Assembly (NCBI GenBank): GCA_964016885.1
Contig: OZ024740.1
Location: 207,262,796 to 207,326,795, forward strand
Length of the DNA stretch: 64,000 nucleotides
Origin: Eledone cirrhosa
Taxonomy: Eukaryota; Mollusca; Cephalopoda; Octopoda; Eledonidae
Direction: 5' to 3'
The position numbers and the translations under genes are program-made. Below the pieces are notes generated by a model that worked only from the letters and a program-made list of their open reading frames with translations, was not told the origin of the DNA and made no database searches. Position 1 is the stretch's first letter. Each line of letters opens with the position of its first letter. Positions 54,483 through 64,000 of the stretch are shown one piece after another.

Positions 54483-54637
54483 CTATGAAGTGTAATGCTA
54501 GAGCTGTAAAATCTTGCACGTGTTAATTTCAACTCTTAATAACTGCATTGTTTATTTCAAGCGGCTACGTTGAAACCTCATTTGGTCATTCCACGAGAGT
54601 ATCTTGGTCAGTCTATGAATGTTTCAACGTACCCTCG
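54483..54637. mobile_element. MITE family M7 (copy 3), left end lost
   Basis: TAGAGCTGTAAAATCTTGCA, GAAACCTCATTTGGTCATTC and the right terminus TGTTTCAACGTACCCTCG, with TA outside (54638-54639), parallel to 45938-46165. Confidence 0.75.
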
Positions 54638-54687
54638 TATGTTGCCTTCGATTGGTGCGCGCGTACGTGCTTGAGTATGTGTCCTCT

Positions 54688-54689
<2 letters not shown>

Positions 54690-54723
<34 letters not shown>

Positions 54724-54845
54724 TGAACATGTAGAGAGAGATAGAGAGAGAGAGAGAAAGAAAGAAGGAGAGAGTGAGAGTGAGAGAGAGAGAAAGAAGG
54801 AGGGAGTGAGAGAGAGAGAGAGAGAGAAAGAAGGAGAGAGAGGTA
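54690..54845 (+). repeat. (AC)n and (GA)n compound tract
   Basis: AC units at 54692-54721, then an AGAGAG/AAAGAAGGAG purine tract to 54843. The overlapping open frames are low-complexity. Confidence 0.9.
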
Positions 54846-55126
54846 TAGGTGAATATGAGCCCAAGGCCATGTTAAACTTAACACTCGGCACCTGGCAATG
54901 CCTTTTAGGTCACACGTCTATACATGTCATATTCTGGACACCATAGCCCACATGAGTAAGTAGTTGTTGGCCGTAACATACCCAGAGGCAGCAGGTTAAT
55001 CTGACATCTGGTATTTCTTGAAGATCAGAAATGTGAAACGAGAATAATTGGTTAGTGAAGTTTTCAAACTCTACAATACGCATTGAGTACTCATTTTTTC
55101 ATTGAACACACACTTTTTTGTATATA

Positions 55127-55167
<41 letters not shown>
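54846..55167. other. No gene; AC/TA tracts at the right edge
   Basis: Unclassified sequence ending in (AC)n (55128-55142) and (AT)n (55143-55167), which abut the foldback element. Confidence 0.45.
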
Positions 55168-55378
55168 GGAAAATGTTTAACCCCGACGGCAGAGCTCAAG
55201 CAGTTTCGACGGGTATTTAAACAAATTTTTTTTTTAGTCCAGAAATAGCCGACGAAACGGCTTGAGCTCTGCCGTCGGGGTTAAACATTTTCCTATTACC
55301 CACTCTACTACCCTAAGTATTGAGTACTCTGGTGCGTTAAGGTCCATCTGGTTCCTTACCACACTTCCTTCGTTATAG
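55168..55378 (-). mobile_element. Foldback element, family M1 (copy 2, inverted)
   Basis: The hairpin arms at 55168-55293 (AAAATGTTTAACCCCGACGG and its complement) are followed by CCACTCTACTACCCTAAGTA and GGTTCCTTACCACACTTCC, the reverse complement of 7290-7376. The centre differs from copy 1 by a T-rich insertion. Confidence 0.82.
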
Positions 55379-55520
55379 TTACGTCCCTTTATGATCTGAG
55401 TTCAAATCCCGCCGAGGTTAACTTTGCCTTTCATCCATACGAGGTCGATAAAATAAAGTACCAGTAATGTACTGATTTTATTGCTGGCCTTGTGCCAAAA
55501 GTAGAAACAGTTATATATAT
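55379..55520 (+). repeat. SINE family A, head-truncated
   Basis: From TTACGTCCCTTTATGATCTG to AAAAGTAGAAACAGTTATAT. It adjoins the foldback element. Confidence 0.87.
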
Positions 55521-55754
55521 ACATATATATTTTATAGTTGAGACAGTAAACAAAAAACAACAAAACAACGTGGAATCGAAGAGGCAGTACAAAATGTTAA
55601 TAGTGGGAGAGGTGGCAAGATGGGGGGTGAGAGATGGCAAAGGGGGGGGTGAGAGATGGTGAGAGGAGGGGGGAGATGGGGAAGGAGATAGAGACAGATA
55701 GATAAATAATAGATGGCTAGGTAGATATAAACATGCATACACATAACTTGGAAC
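55521..55754. other. Purine-rich spacer
   Basis: GGTGAGAGATGG-type units (55622-55690) and a GATA patch. No gene. Confidence 0.5.
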
Positions 55755-55923
55755 ACTGAAAGTAAAGAGTTCAATCGGAGGTCACCACAATTAGTAAGGT
55801 ACTCAATACATTAGTAGAGTGTAAACATCATGTTTAATATAGAAATGGCTTCTACGGACTAGAACTATTTCATTCAGAAGAAATCACCAGTTCTAGTCCT
55901 GTAGAAAACATTTCAATATTGCA
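55755..55923 (+). mobile_element. MITE family M10 (copy 4)
   Basis: GAGTTCAATCGGAGGTCACC, GTAAGGTACTCAATACATTA and the hairpin ATGGCTTCTACGGACTAGAA...TTCTAGTCCTGTAGAAAACA. Confidence 0.78.
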
Positions 55924-55929
55924 CTTTAT

Positions 55930-55974
<45 letters not shown>

Positions 55975-55986
55975 TATATATATATC

Positions 55987-56200
55987 ACAGAAAAAAAGAG
56001 AATCAGTGTTGCGACGAATGGAATTTATTGGACATATTACGATCGTTTCTCTGGCGACCAGCTCGAGGCACGATCGATGTGATGATCGAACCTGACTCTG
56101 AAAATCGCAAGGTCCTCAGATACGTCTTGATTCCACGAAGCAGATTGTAATATGTCCAATAAATTCCATTCGTCGCAACACTGATTCTCTTTTTTTTCTG
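55987..56200. mobile_element. MITE M8 with inverted repeats of about 55 bp
   Basis: ACAGAAAAAAAGAGAATCAG, TGTTGCGACGAATGGAATTT and ATTGGACATATTAC are repeated in inverted form at 56145-56200. The inner 100 bases (GGCGACCAGCTCGAGGC...) are unrelated. No coding capacity. Confidence 0.85.
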
Positions 56201-56344
56201 TAATATCATACTCTGCTCTATGAGAGCATCGAGTGCTCATACGGCCTACCGCATATGGACGCTTTAAGCATCCAACACCAATTATATATATATAGTGACG
56301 AAATAAGTCATGAACTCATAATCCTTTATTTACTGCTATATATA
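56201..56344. other. Spacer with TA tract
   Basis: ATCATACTCTGCTCTATGAG...GCATCCAACACC may be the border of a repeat. No gene. Confidence 0.4.
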
Positions 56345-56382
56345 TTTCGATGATAGCCATTGAATGGCTATGACCTCATCAG
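56345..56382 (-). ncRNA. Hammerhead-ribozyme-like core
   Basis: On the minus strand CTGATGAG, stem II (GGTCATAGCC / GGCTATCATC with one mismatch) and CGAAA follow the hammerhead core order with the standard G-C closing pair. An AT-rich stem III and an upstream GTC are possible (56449-56455), but I found no good stem I. It may therefore be a decayed ribozyme from a retroelement or a look-alike tail hairpin. Confidence 0.35.
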
Positions 56383-56784
56383 GCAGTTAGTCAGTTCTTA
56401 GATATGCCAGCTCTGTGTTTATAGTGTTGATGGTATCAGAGCCTTGGGACATATATATATATTGTTATACCTTGGGAGGGTCACACAAAAACAAGATGGT
56501 ATAGGACAGAACAAAGGAAAGACACAAAATAAAAACCCAGTCACTGAGGAGGTCGCAGAATGTGTGACGAAAAAGCTTTGATAGTATATAAACAACCATC
56601 CGGTTATTGAACCAACCAGCCAACCAACCAACCAGAAATTTATAATAAATTGAAGTGAAAATCACAGGTGCGTGTGTTTCTATTGGCAGCATGACCCTCC
56701 CAAAGTATAACAATATCTGTTCCAACACACGTTTTTAGATAAAGAATCTTGCTAAACAAATTCAAAAACGAAGTGGGTGGGTGG

Positions 56785-56786
<2 letters not shown>
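56383..56786. other. No gene seen
   Basis: ACCAACCAACC repeats (56610-56632) and otherwise unclassified sequence. Confidence 0.4.

Positions 56787-56868
<82 letters not shown>
56787..56868 (+). repeat. (GT)n microsatellite
   Basis: About 41 uninterrupted GT units, the longest dinucleotide run of this type in the window. Confidence 0.97.
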
Positions 56869-56869
<1 letters not shown>

Positions 56870-57464
56870 GATAAGCCGAGAAGTGAGTGTAGATGCCATG
56901 CAAATGTGAGATAAAGAGGTAGAGACAAGGGTAGGGAACGGGTGGTGTGTAGGGAGTTGCAGTAGGAAGCTATGAAAATAAATAGGGGCCAATGGTGGGC
57001 AGGTTTGTTATTTCAGTGACATGTGTTGGTTTAGGTAACCTAGTCCACCAAACACCACATAATTATTCTCATTCCACCCCACCCCTCTCTATCTCGAAAT
57101 TAGGGCACCATTAGAACTGAACACACACAGATACGAATAGAAAAACACATACACACACACATATTGGCTCCAGTCTACATATGCCAACCAATCTATCATT
57201 GATCGTATATGTGTTAGTGTTGTTGTTTAACTCTAAGGCGGTCCCTGATGGAGCTGACACTCGATCAAAAGTATTGTGCCTTGGGTATTTTTAGCAAGAC
57301 TGGGACACATATGACTGCTATTTCTTGCAGAGAGATCGACCAGCTAGAGGACACTTTATTAGCTCGTGTGCATATATGTGTATGAAGGGTGGGAATGTTT
57401 GGCGCAGAGTGTACGAGAGGAGGCGATACACACGCATCAGTGTGTATGTATATGCATGCATATA
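56869..57464. other. No gene seen
   Basis: 57225-57355 resembles a dispersed repeat (GTTGTTGTTTAACTCTAAGG... CTGCTATTTCTTGCAG). An AG acceptor-like site near 57330 has no convincing frame. Confidence 0.4.
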
Positions 57465-57735
57465 CGTATATTTAATAAATATACATATATTTAACATGAT
57501 AACTACATATATAGAATATATTTAAAACCTATGTATATACATATATATTTAACATAACTACATACATAGTACATATTCAAAATCTATGTATGTATATACA
57601 CATATATTTAACATTACATACATAGTACATATTCAAAATCTATGTATGTATGTATATACACATATATTTAACATTACATACATAGTACATATTCAAAATC
57701 TATGTATGTATGTATATACACATATATTTAACAGC
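57465..57735 (+). repeat. 60-bp tandem repeat, about four units
   Basis: The last two units (57601-57660 and 57661-57720) are identical. The unit is CATATATTTAACATTACATA, CATAGTACATATTCAAAATC, TATGTATGTATGTATATACA. Leftward units are shorter and diverged. Confidence 0.9.
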
Positions 57736-57850
57736 ACTTTATTCTCTCCAACACCTCCGTGAGCGCTACATTATCTGCACGATGTGGAAAATATTCCATC
57801 AGCATTGTCCAAATGATGTTGGCACCATCTTTAAAGTACACATTTCCGAA
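57722..57850 (-). other. Protein-like fragment of unknown origin
   Basis: The minus frame reads [37 protein letters not shown] and then stops. The composition is protein-like and unlike the surrounding simple repeats. An upstream in-frame TGA and no clear acceptor leave it as a possible pseudogene or mobile-element piece. Confidence 0.25.
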
Positions 57851-57937
57851 GATTCAGTTTCCAATAGATTCACAGTACTTATATAGTAAATATAGAGTAC
57901 CCTTTGGTCTCTCTTTCTCTCTTGTTACATTCACGTG

Positions 57938-57941
<4 letters not shown>

Positions 57942-58006
<65 letters not shown>

Positions 58007-58061
58007 TGTGTGTGTGTGTGTGTGTGTGTGTTTAATACATTTATATATCTACAGGACACCT

Positions 58062-58108
<47 letters not shown>
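57942..58108. repeat. (TA)n / (GT)n / (TA)n compound tracts
   Basis: (TA)n at 57942-58005, (GT)n at 58008-58031, then (TA)n again at 58063-58107. Confidence 0.95.
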
Positions 58109-58113
<5 letters not shown>

Positions 58114-58334
58114 GGAAGTTAATTAGAGATCAAAGGAAAGCTTCAAGAAGAAACCTAAATAACCTAGTTATGACACGAAGTTTCGGTCCCCGGCAGGACA
58201 CTATCTTACTGCTATTGTTAATGGTTAGCCTTACCTCCTCACTGCCTGTCAACCTTGATTGAATAGGCATATGATCAAAAGCGTTCCAGCTAAGACCATC
58301 TAGCGATATGTTGATAATACAACTCGAAGCAAGT

Positions 58335-58700
58335 ATCAAAGGCAGCGAAGTGGCAGAGTCGTTAGAACGTCAGAAAGAATGATTTGCTACATTCGTTCTG
58401 GCCCTCTGCATTCTCAGTTCAAAACCCGCCGAAGTCGATAAAAAAGTACCAGTCCAGTACTGGAATCGAGTTTTTCCACTACATCTCTCTCTCTCGTTGG
58501 ATGAAATCGGTCGTGTTCAGACCTGGAAAGAGGATTAACTGCCCAAGAAACACCGTATGTCACTACGACGCCTCTAATTTGACATTCATCATTCTGAATC
58601 GATCAAGCACTGGGGGTGAATATATTCGACCTACCTTTATTCACAAAACTTCTGACCTTGTGCCAAAATTAAAAGCCATTATCTTTTTTCAGTTGCTTTC
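58335..58700 (+). repeat. SINE family A long subfamily (copy 4)
   Basis: The head is GCAGCGAAGTGGCAGAGTCG. Box B is TTCAAAACCCGCCGAAG, then the GATAAAAAAGTACC block, a TC-rich part, CAGACCTGGAAAGAGGA and GCCCAAGAAACACCG, ending with a TTGTGCCAAAATTAAAAGCC tail. It shows that the long subfamily ends in the same tail as the short one. Confidence 0.75.
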
Positions 58701-58714
58701 ATATTCTATACTTG

Positions 58715-60470
58715 TTGAGCTCATGGGTGTTATCCAACCATCTTGCTCAGGGTTTCTCCTGTAGGTTGGTTAGCCCGTAAAATCTGCGCAGGCTTCCTTG
58801 TGAGGAAGAGTGTCTCATTTTTCGAAACACTGATTTTTATTCCAGCCATGCAGCACTCGGTATCGAACCTATCAAGTTCATGTCGTAGATCAACTTCTGT
58901 CGAGTTAAGTAACACCATATCGTCTGCAGATTCCAGCCGTCTGATTTTACATCTGCCAGCCGTGATACCACTTCCAACCCGGCTTCGCATATCAATCCTG
59001 TTCATGAAAATGATGAACAGAAGAGGTGACAATTACGCACTCTTGGAGGAGTCCGACTCCCACATTGAATGGTCTCGAAGACCTGTCGCAGTGTGAATAT
59101 TTGGTCGGCTGTGCTACTCCCAGGACGAAAACTGCACTATCCATCAGCTAGCTTGGACTCGACAATCTTCCTGCAAATCTTCGTCACACACTTAGCATAG
59201 ACTTTACCAGGGAAACTTAAAAAGGAGATCCCTCTGTAATTAGAATAATCTCTCTTCTCTACCTATTTGAAAATTGAGATTATCACTCCCAATTGCCATT
59301 GTTTAGGTGTCTTTCCAGAGATCCAGGCTATCCGGTACACACGAATCAGCCAGAGAATACTTTCTTTATTTAAGGCTTTTAAGATCTCGGGCTGGATTTC
59401 TTCTTCCCCACTGGTCGTGCCAGATTTGAGCTCTTTAACTGCTCTTGTGACTTCAACCTCTGGTGCTCCGCTCTCGGATGCACCTATGTACATCAGACAA
59501 TGCTGTTTTGATTGGGTTTAGGAGATCAGCAAAGTATTCTCTCCACCTCACGAGGATGCACCTCTGTCAAGAGAGGTGAATCCCAGACGTGTTGGTGATA
59601 GCAGGAGTAGAGGAGGACTTCTTTTTACGAAGCCGGTGGATGGTCTGCCAGAACACTTTATTTGCTGATCTGAAGTCGGATTCCAGCTTAACACTTTCGA
59701 CGCCTTTACTGTCTGTTGTGATTCTTCGTACCTGTTTGTACCGCAAGTGCAAGAAGGAGGACTTATTTCCAAGCAAAGCTTTGTAGACCCCTTCTTTGCT
59801 CGAATGTCATCATTGACCTCTTGATAGAATCAAGAGGTCCTCGTGTTATCCGGTGCCATACCTAGCCTCTTTCGCCCGCAACATTTAACAGCTGAAGCAA
59901 AAACTGCTGAGCTGAACAATCTCCACTCTGTCTCATCGTCCACAGTTTGCTCAGGGAGTTCTCTTGGATGTGATAGTATCTGCATACCTGGTTCTGACTT
60001 CCTTATCCACTAACGCTTCCCACTTTACCCTGTAGGTCACCCTGGGCGAATAAGCAACCCCAGACCAACAGCGGCAAACTATTTTGGGATATGGAGCAAT
60101 GGGTGACACCTGCAGCTCCTAAGAAAACTCTCACAATCCAGTAATGTAGCTATGACAAGGCGAGTAAAGGCCGCCTCTAAAAACGCCTAGTTTCGCGGGC
60201 TTGAGAGAGTATTAGATTGGTGACAAGCGTGAATATGACCTCCAGAACTGCAAAATGATGAGGGGACCGAGAAATAACCATACCAAATCGTCCTTCGCAA
60301 AGGTTAACAGGGGACGGGTGCTGGCCTTAGGTAAGAGGAGCCTGCTCGAAAAATATATTGCAGTCTCCATTTCATGCTGCAAAAACTGGCGACGGGCTTG
60401 CGATATGTCCTGGGAGGTGTGGGGTGAACACACAAAGATTGCATAATGGAAGAAACTCAAACGCAGAAAA
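58715..60470 (-). pseudogene. LINE polymerase pseudogene with an internal deletion
   Basis: Minus-strand reading from about 60050 downward gives KWEALVDKEVRTRYADTI, then SDFRSANKVFWQTIHRLR (about 59640-59700), EVEVTRAVKELKSGTTSGEE and PEILKAL (59263-59470), YSNYRGISFLSFPGKVYAK and CSFRPGSSTADQIFTL (59100-59240). After a gap of at least 60 residues it continues with SPLLFIIFMNRI and SADDMVLLNS (FADD expected, 58730-59032). The usual RT blocks between them, including the AFD motif, are missing. Numerous frameshifts and stops occur. The 3' edge jumps to the tail sequence also seen at 38210-38240. The part above 60050 should be the endonuclease but is too decayed to confirm. The style suggests an RTE-like group. 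Confidence 0.75.
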
Positions 60471-60782
60471 ATAATTACAAATACAGTCGATTGTTATAAA
60501 TGATTGCTTAGAAAATCTGGTAAAATACCCCCATAACTTTCCTTATTCAGCATTTCCATTCCCACCCTCACACACCATCTCACATGCAGCTCCACACATA
60601 CATACACACGTCCGGTTCACAACTCATTTCACCCACCTCACCGATCCACTCTCCCTCAAGCATACGATGTTTTCTTCAGATCAGTCATCAACAAATATAC
60701 CCAAATTATTTTACACTCCACTACCATCTTGCTATATATAACACAACTGCTCCCTTTCCTGTCTTTTCAACGTCGTCCTCAC
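60471..60782. other. Left flank of the satellite
   Basis: CA-rich sequence. ACCCAAATTATTTTACAC (60700-60717) occurs again just right of the array (62343-62360), so the array seems to have expanded inside a duplicated segment. Confidence 0.5.
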
Positions 60783-62345
60783 AACTAGGTATACATCTAG
60801 CTAACTCTTCAACAAAGCCCATACAACACAACACTCAACAGATACCCTCCTACCACCAGACATACCCCTAGCTAACTCTTCAACAAAGCCCATACAACAC
60901 AACACTCAACAGATACCCTCCTACCACCAGACATACCTCTAGCTAACTCTTCAACAAAGCCCATACAACACAACACTCAACAGATACCCTCCTACCACCA
61001 GACATACCTCTAGCTAACTCTTCAACAAAGCCTATACAACACAACACTCAACAGATACCCTCCTACCACCAGACATACCCCTAGCTAACTCTTCAACAAA
61101 GCCCATACAACACAACACTCAACAGATACCCTCCTACCACCAGACATACCTCTAGCTAACTCTTCAACAAAGCCCATACAACACAACACTCAACAGATAC
61201 CCTCCTACCACCAAACATACCCCTAGCTAACTCTTCAACAAAGCCTATACAACACAACACTCAACAGATACCCTCCTACCACCAGACATACCCCTAGCTA
61301 ACTCTTCAACAAAGCCCATACAACACAACACTCAACAGATACCCTCCTACCACCAGACATACCTCTAGCTAACTCTTCAACAAAGCCCATACAACACAAC
61401 ACTCAACAGATACCCTCCTACCACCAGACATACCTCTAGCTAACTCTTCAACAAAGCCCATACAACACAACACTCAACAGATACCCCCCTACCACCAGAC
61501 ATACCTCTAGCTAACTCTTCAACAAAGGCCATACAACACAACACTCAACAGATACCCTCCTACCACCAGACATACCTCTAGCTAACTCTTCAACAAAGCC
61601 CATACAACACAACACTCAACAGATACCCTCCTACCACCAGACATACCTCTAGCTAACTCTTCAACAAAGCCCATACAACACAACACTCAACAGATACCCT
61701 CCTACCACCAGACATACCTCTAGCTAACTCTTCAACAAAGCCCATACAACACAACACTCAACAGATACCCTCCTACCACCAGACATACCTCTAGCTAACT
61801 CTTCAACAAAGGCCATACAACACAACACTCAACAGATACCCTCCTACCACCAGACATACCTCTAGCTAACTCTTCAACAAAGCCCATACAACACAACACT
61901 CAACAGATACCCTCCTACCACCAGACATACCTCTAGCTAACTCTTCAACAAAGCCCATACAACACAACACTCAACAGATACCCCCCTACCACCAGACATA
62001 CCTCTAGCTAACTCTTCAACAAAGGCCATACAACACAACACTCAACAGATACCCTCCTACCACCAGACATACCTCTAGCTAACTCTTCAACAAAGCCCAT
62101 ACAACACAACACTCAACAGATACCCTCCTACCACCAGACATACCTCTAGCTAACTCTTCAACAAAGCCCATACAACACAACACTCAACAGATACCCTCCT
62201 ACCACCAAACATACCTCTAGCTAACTCTTCAACAAAGCCCATACAACACAACACTCAACAGATACCCTCCTACCACCAGACATACCCCTAGCTAACTGTT
62301 CAACAAAGCCCCTTCAACACCACACTGTAACACTCAACAGATACC
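60783..62345 (+). repeat. 71-bp satellite, about 22 units of constant length
   Basis: The unit reads CTAGCTAACTCTTCAACAAA, GCCCATACAACACAACACTC, AACAGATACCCTCCTACCAC, CAGACATACCT. The CTAG of successive units lies exactly 71 bases apart from 60797 to 62288 (21 periods), with no indels. Variants such as AAAGGCC and TACCCCCC recur at distances that are multiples of 71. The purine/pyrimidine composition is very skewed, and no unit carries a G-rich stretch. Confidence 0.97.
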
Positions 62346-62618
62346 CAAATTATTTTACACAACACACAACCCTATTTGCCTCAGTGACCCCCACAGATAT
62401 TACTACATATTTACCGTCCCCATCATCCCCATTATTCCCCTTCCTTTCCGGTCTCCTCCAACTCCGTCCCTAACACATCTGGTGCCCACAACACACATTG
62501 TCATCCCCTCCTTATCTACTCTTAATACACACATAGCACCCACAGCCAGCACAGTTCCCCAATACAACATTTTACACAGTCAAATACATACACACGCAGA
62601 CAAACCAGAGATGAGCCT
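62346..62618 (+). other. Right flank of the satellite
   Basis: C- and A-rich sequence without recognised coding features. CCAACTCCGTCCCTAACACA and AACACACATTGTCATCCCC resemble the left flank in composition only. Confidence 0.4.
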
Positions 62619-62796
<178 letters not shown>

Positions 62797-63245
62797 ATGG
62801 AGGAAGTTGTAGAAACAACAACAGCCATCCGCAGAGCTACCAGACGAGAAGGACTAGATATCCAACTAGCCCACTCAGGACCTTCCCTACGCGGACAGCT
62901 AACCAAAAGACACTCCACCATACATGACAGCCGCTGCAGGCTAGCCAACTACCCCATCAACGACACAGACCTATGCCACCAGGCTTACGTCGTATACAGA
63001 CTAGAGTGTGACAAATGCAGCAATTTCTACGTAGGTAGCACCACTAGACCACTTCACATAAGATTAAAAGAACACCTCAATACTAACGCTTCCTCATTTA
63101 AGAAACACCCAGTGAAATGCAAAAAACACCGACAAAACCATAACAGTTAAGATAGAAACTAAGGAAAGAAACCTCGGCAATCTTAGAATTAAGTAAGCAC
63201 TGATTATAGACAAAACACAGCCACCAATCAATAATAAACTAGAAC
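62797..63245 (+). pseudogene. Penelope-like element, GIY-YIG endonuclease end
   Basis: The open frame from 62797 to 63150 contains CHQAYVVYRLECDKCSNFYV, GSTTRPLHIRLKEHLN and KHPVKCK. This is the GIY-YIG nuclease pattern with the CX2C insertion found at the C-terminus of Penelope-like retroelements (V-Y then Y-V-G, then R..EH). A one-base frameshift near 63140 and a TAA replacing a glutamate codon (about 63195) separate it from the expected end ALIIDKTQPPINNKLEL, which is readable to about 63240. The RT half is absent. The ATG at 62797 is a convenience; the true reading entered from upstream and was cut by the microsatellite. Confidence 0.8.
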
Positions 63246-63256
63246 TCAACACTCAA

Positions 63257-63427
63257 TTTTTAACATGATAGAGCACCTAGCCCCACACTTACACCTCCAG
63301 TTATTCTCTCTCACACACACACATACATACACAAAGACCAGTTTTAACATGATAGAGCATCTAGCCCCCACACTTACATATAGACATATCTTCTCACACT
63401 CACACACGCATACTTTCGCCTTCACGC
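63257..63427 (+). repeat. 85-bp tandem duplication
   Basis: TTTTAACATGATAGAGCACC at 63257 recurs at 63342, followed each time by TAGCCCC, ACACTTACA and a CACACACA-rich end. It lies in the 3' UTR zone of the Penelope-like element. Confidence 0.85.
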
Positions 63428-63778
63428 ATTCTCTCTCACACTTAAACATACATGTTCAAAACCCCTTTTAAAGGGAGACAACTCTTTATCCACCTAACCT
63501 TCACTCTTTGACATTAGAGATAGAATGGAATCTCTATACCATTTCCTGTCAGCACGACTTGGCAAGCTAATTAGAACATTGGATTAACCCCTTTACTTCT
63601 CTCCGAAGAAGAGATATTATCTCGAAAATTAAGGATATTTAAATAAATTTAAGGTAAAAGACTAATTGTCAACAATATCTTTTGCATTTGCAATATATAT
63701 ATTCTATATCCATACCTGCATTGTATTGGCCTTCCAACTCCAAACGTTTATATATATATATATATATATATAAGAAAT
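63428..63778. other. Element 3' tail with a GAAA hairpin, then TA tract
   Basis: CCGAAGA, hairpin AGAGATA/TATCTC and GAAA (63603-63627) have the spacing of a decayed hammerhead core, with U4 replaced by C. It is followed by AT-rich sequence and (TA)n (63750-63772). Confidence 0.35.
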
Positions 63779-64000
63779 GTAAGCTATCGGCGTATTTTGA
63801 CTAAAGAAATTAAAGAAATTATTTAGCCTGATAGTGGGGTTAAGAACCCTCGGAGAAATGGAAAATATGAGGATTGACGTACATGTACGTCAATACTCAT
63901 CTTTTTCCATTTCTCCGAGGGTTCTTACCCCCCCCCCCCACGCACTATCAGGCTAAATAATTTCTTTAATTTCTTTAGTCAAAATACGGCGATAGCTTAC
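63779..64000. mobile_element. Long foldback element M9, reaching the window end
   Basis: GTAAGCTATCGGCGTATTTT at the left is mirrored by the last bases of the window. The outer arms (about 58 bases) have a single mismatch. A second arm, AACCCTCGGAGAAATGGAAA, and a central GACGTACATGTACGTC palindrome complete it. A C-run in the right arm (63931-63940) is the main asymmetry. The boundary may lie beyond the window. Confidence 0.85.

Noticed and set aside
60783..62345. Regular direct repeats reminiscent of a CRISPR array
   Set aside because: The whole 71-bp period is conserved, with no unique spacers, no palindromic repeat and no cas genes, in clearly animal DNA.

Overview
The window is animal nuclear DNA, almost certainly from a cephalopod and most likely an octopus. 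It carries at least twenty copies of tRNA-headed SINEs whose tails end in a CTGGCCTTGTGCCAAAAGT-type block. It also has two repeats resembling the cephalopod SINE with a conserved central domain, very long AT/AC/GA microsatellites, GGT-type minisatellites and relics of several LINE groups. There are no bacterial operons, rRNA genes, intact tRNA genes or CRISPR arrays. Host coding sequence is sparse and visible only as short exon candidates, as expected for a genome with long introns.

Layout. 0-5.6 kb: SINE fragments, a decayed CR1/L2-like LINE (2335-3633) and CAC-type minisatellites. 5.8-7.5 kb: a 1,247-bp IS630/Tc1/mariner-type transposon with 27-bp inverted repeats and a foldback element. 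7.6-18.4 kb: the most striking block, three Tx1/L1-like non-LTR retrotransposons in the same orientation, each bounded by the same GATAGACAGGTA-type microsatellite; the middle copy is near full length. 18.5-27.4 kb: GGT minisatellite, SINEs, several foldback elements, and two phase-compatible exons of an unidentified plus-strand gene (22842-22973 and 24283-24344). 27.4-32.1 kb: a GGT-derived array and then a 3.5-kb extremely G-rich minisatellite. 32-42 kb: stacked SINEs, short tandem arrays, a 5'-truncated LINE tail, and a convincing 60-bp minus-strand exon at 36220-36279. 42-46 kb: a 45-bp tandem repeat open in frame, two perfect CRE palindromes with a possible first exon, MITEs and a direct duplication. 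46-58 kb: SINEs, MITEs and microsatellites. 58.7-60.5 kb: a decayed LINE polymerase gene with an internal deletion. 60.8-62.35 kb: a 71-bp satellite of constant period. 62.8-63.3 kb: the GIY-YIG end of a Penelope-like element. The window ends inside or at the edge of a long perfect foldback.

How the parts work together. Most of the sequence is mobile-element history, not a pathway. The Tx1-like elements seem to use one microsatellite as a landing site. The SINEs carry the short tails expected of LINE-mobilised elements. Many MITEs and the mariner sit next to TA-rich tracts. Host exons are inferred from splice-site consensus and phase alone, without transcript support, and their proteins are not identified.
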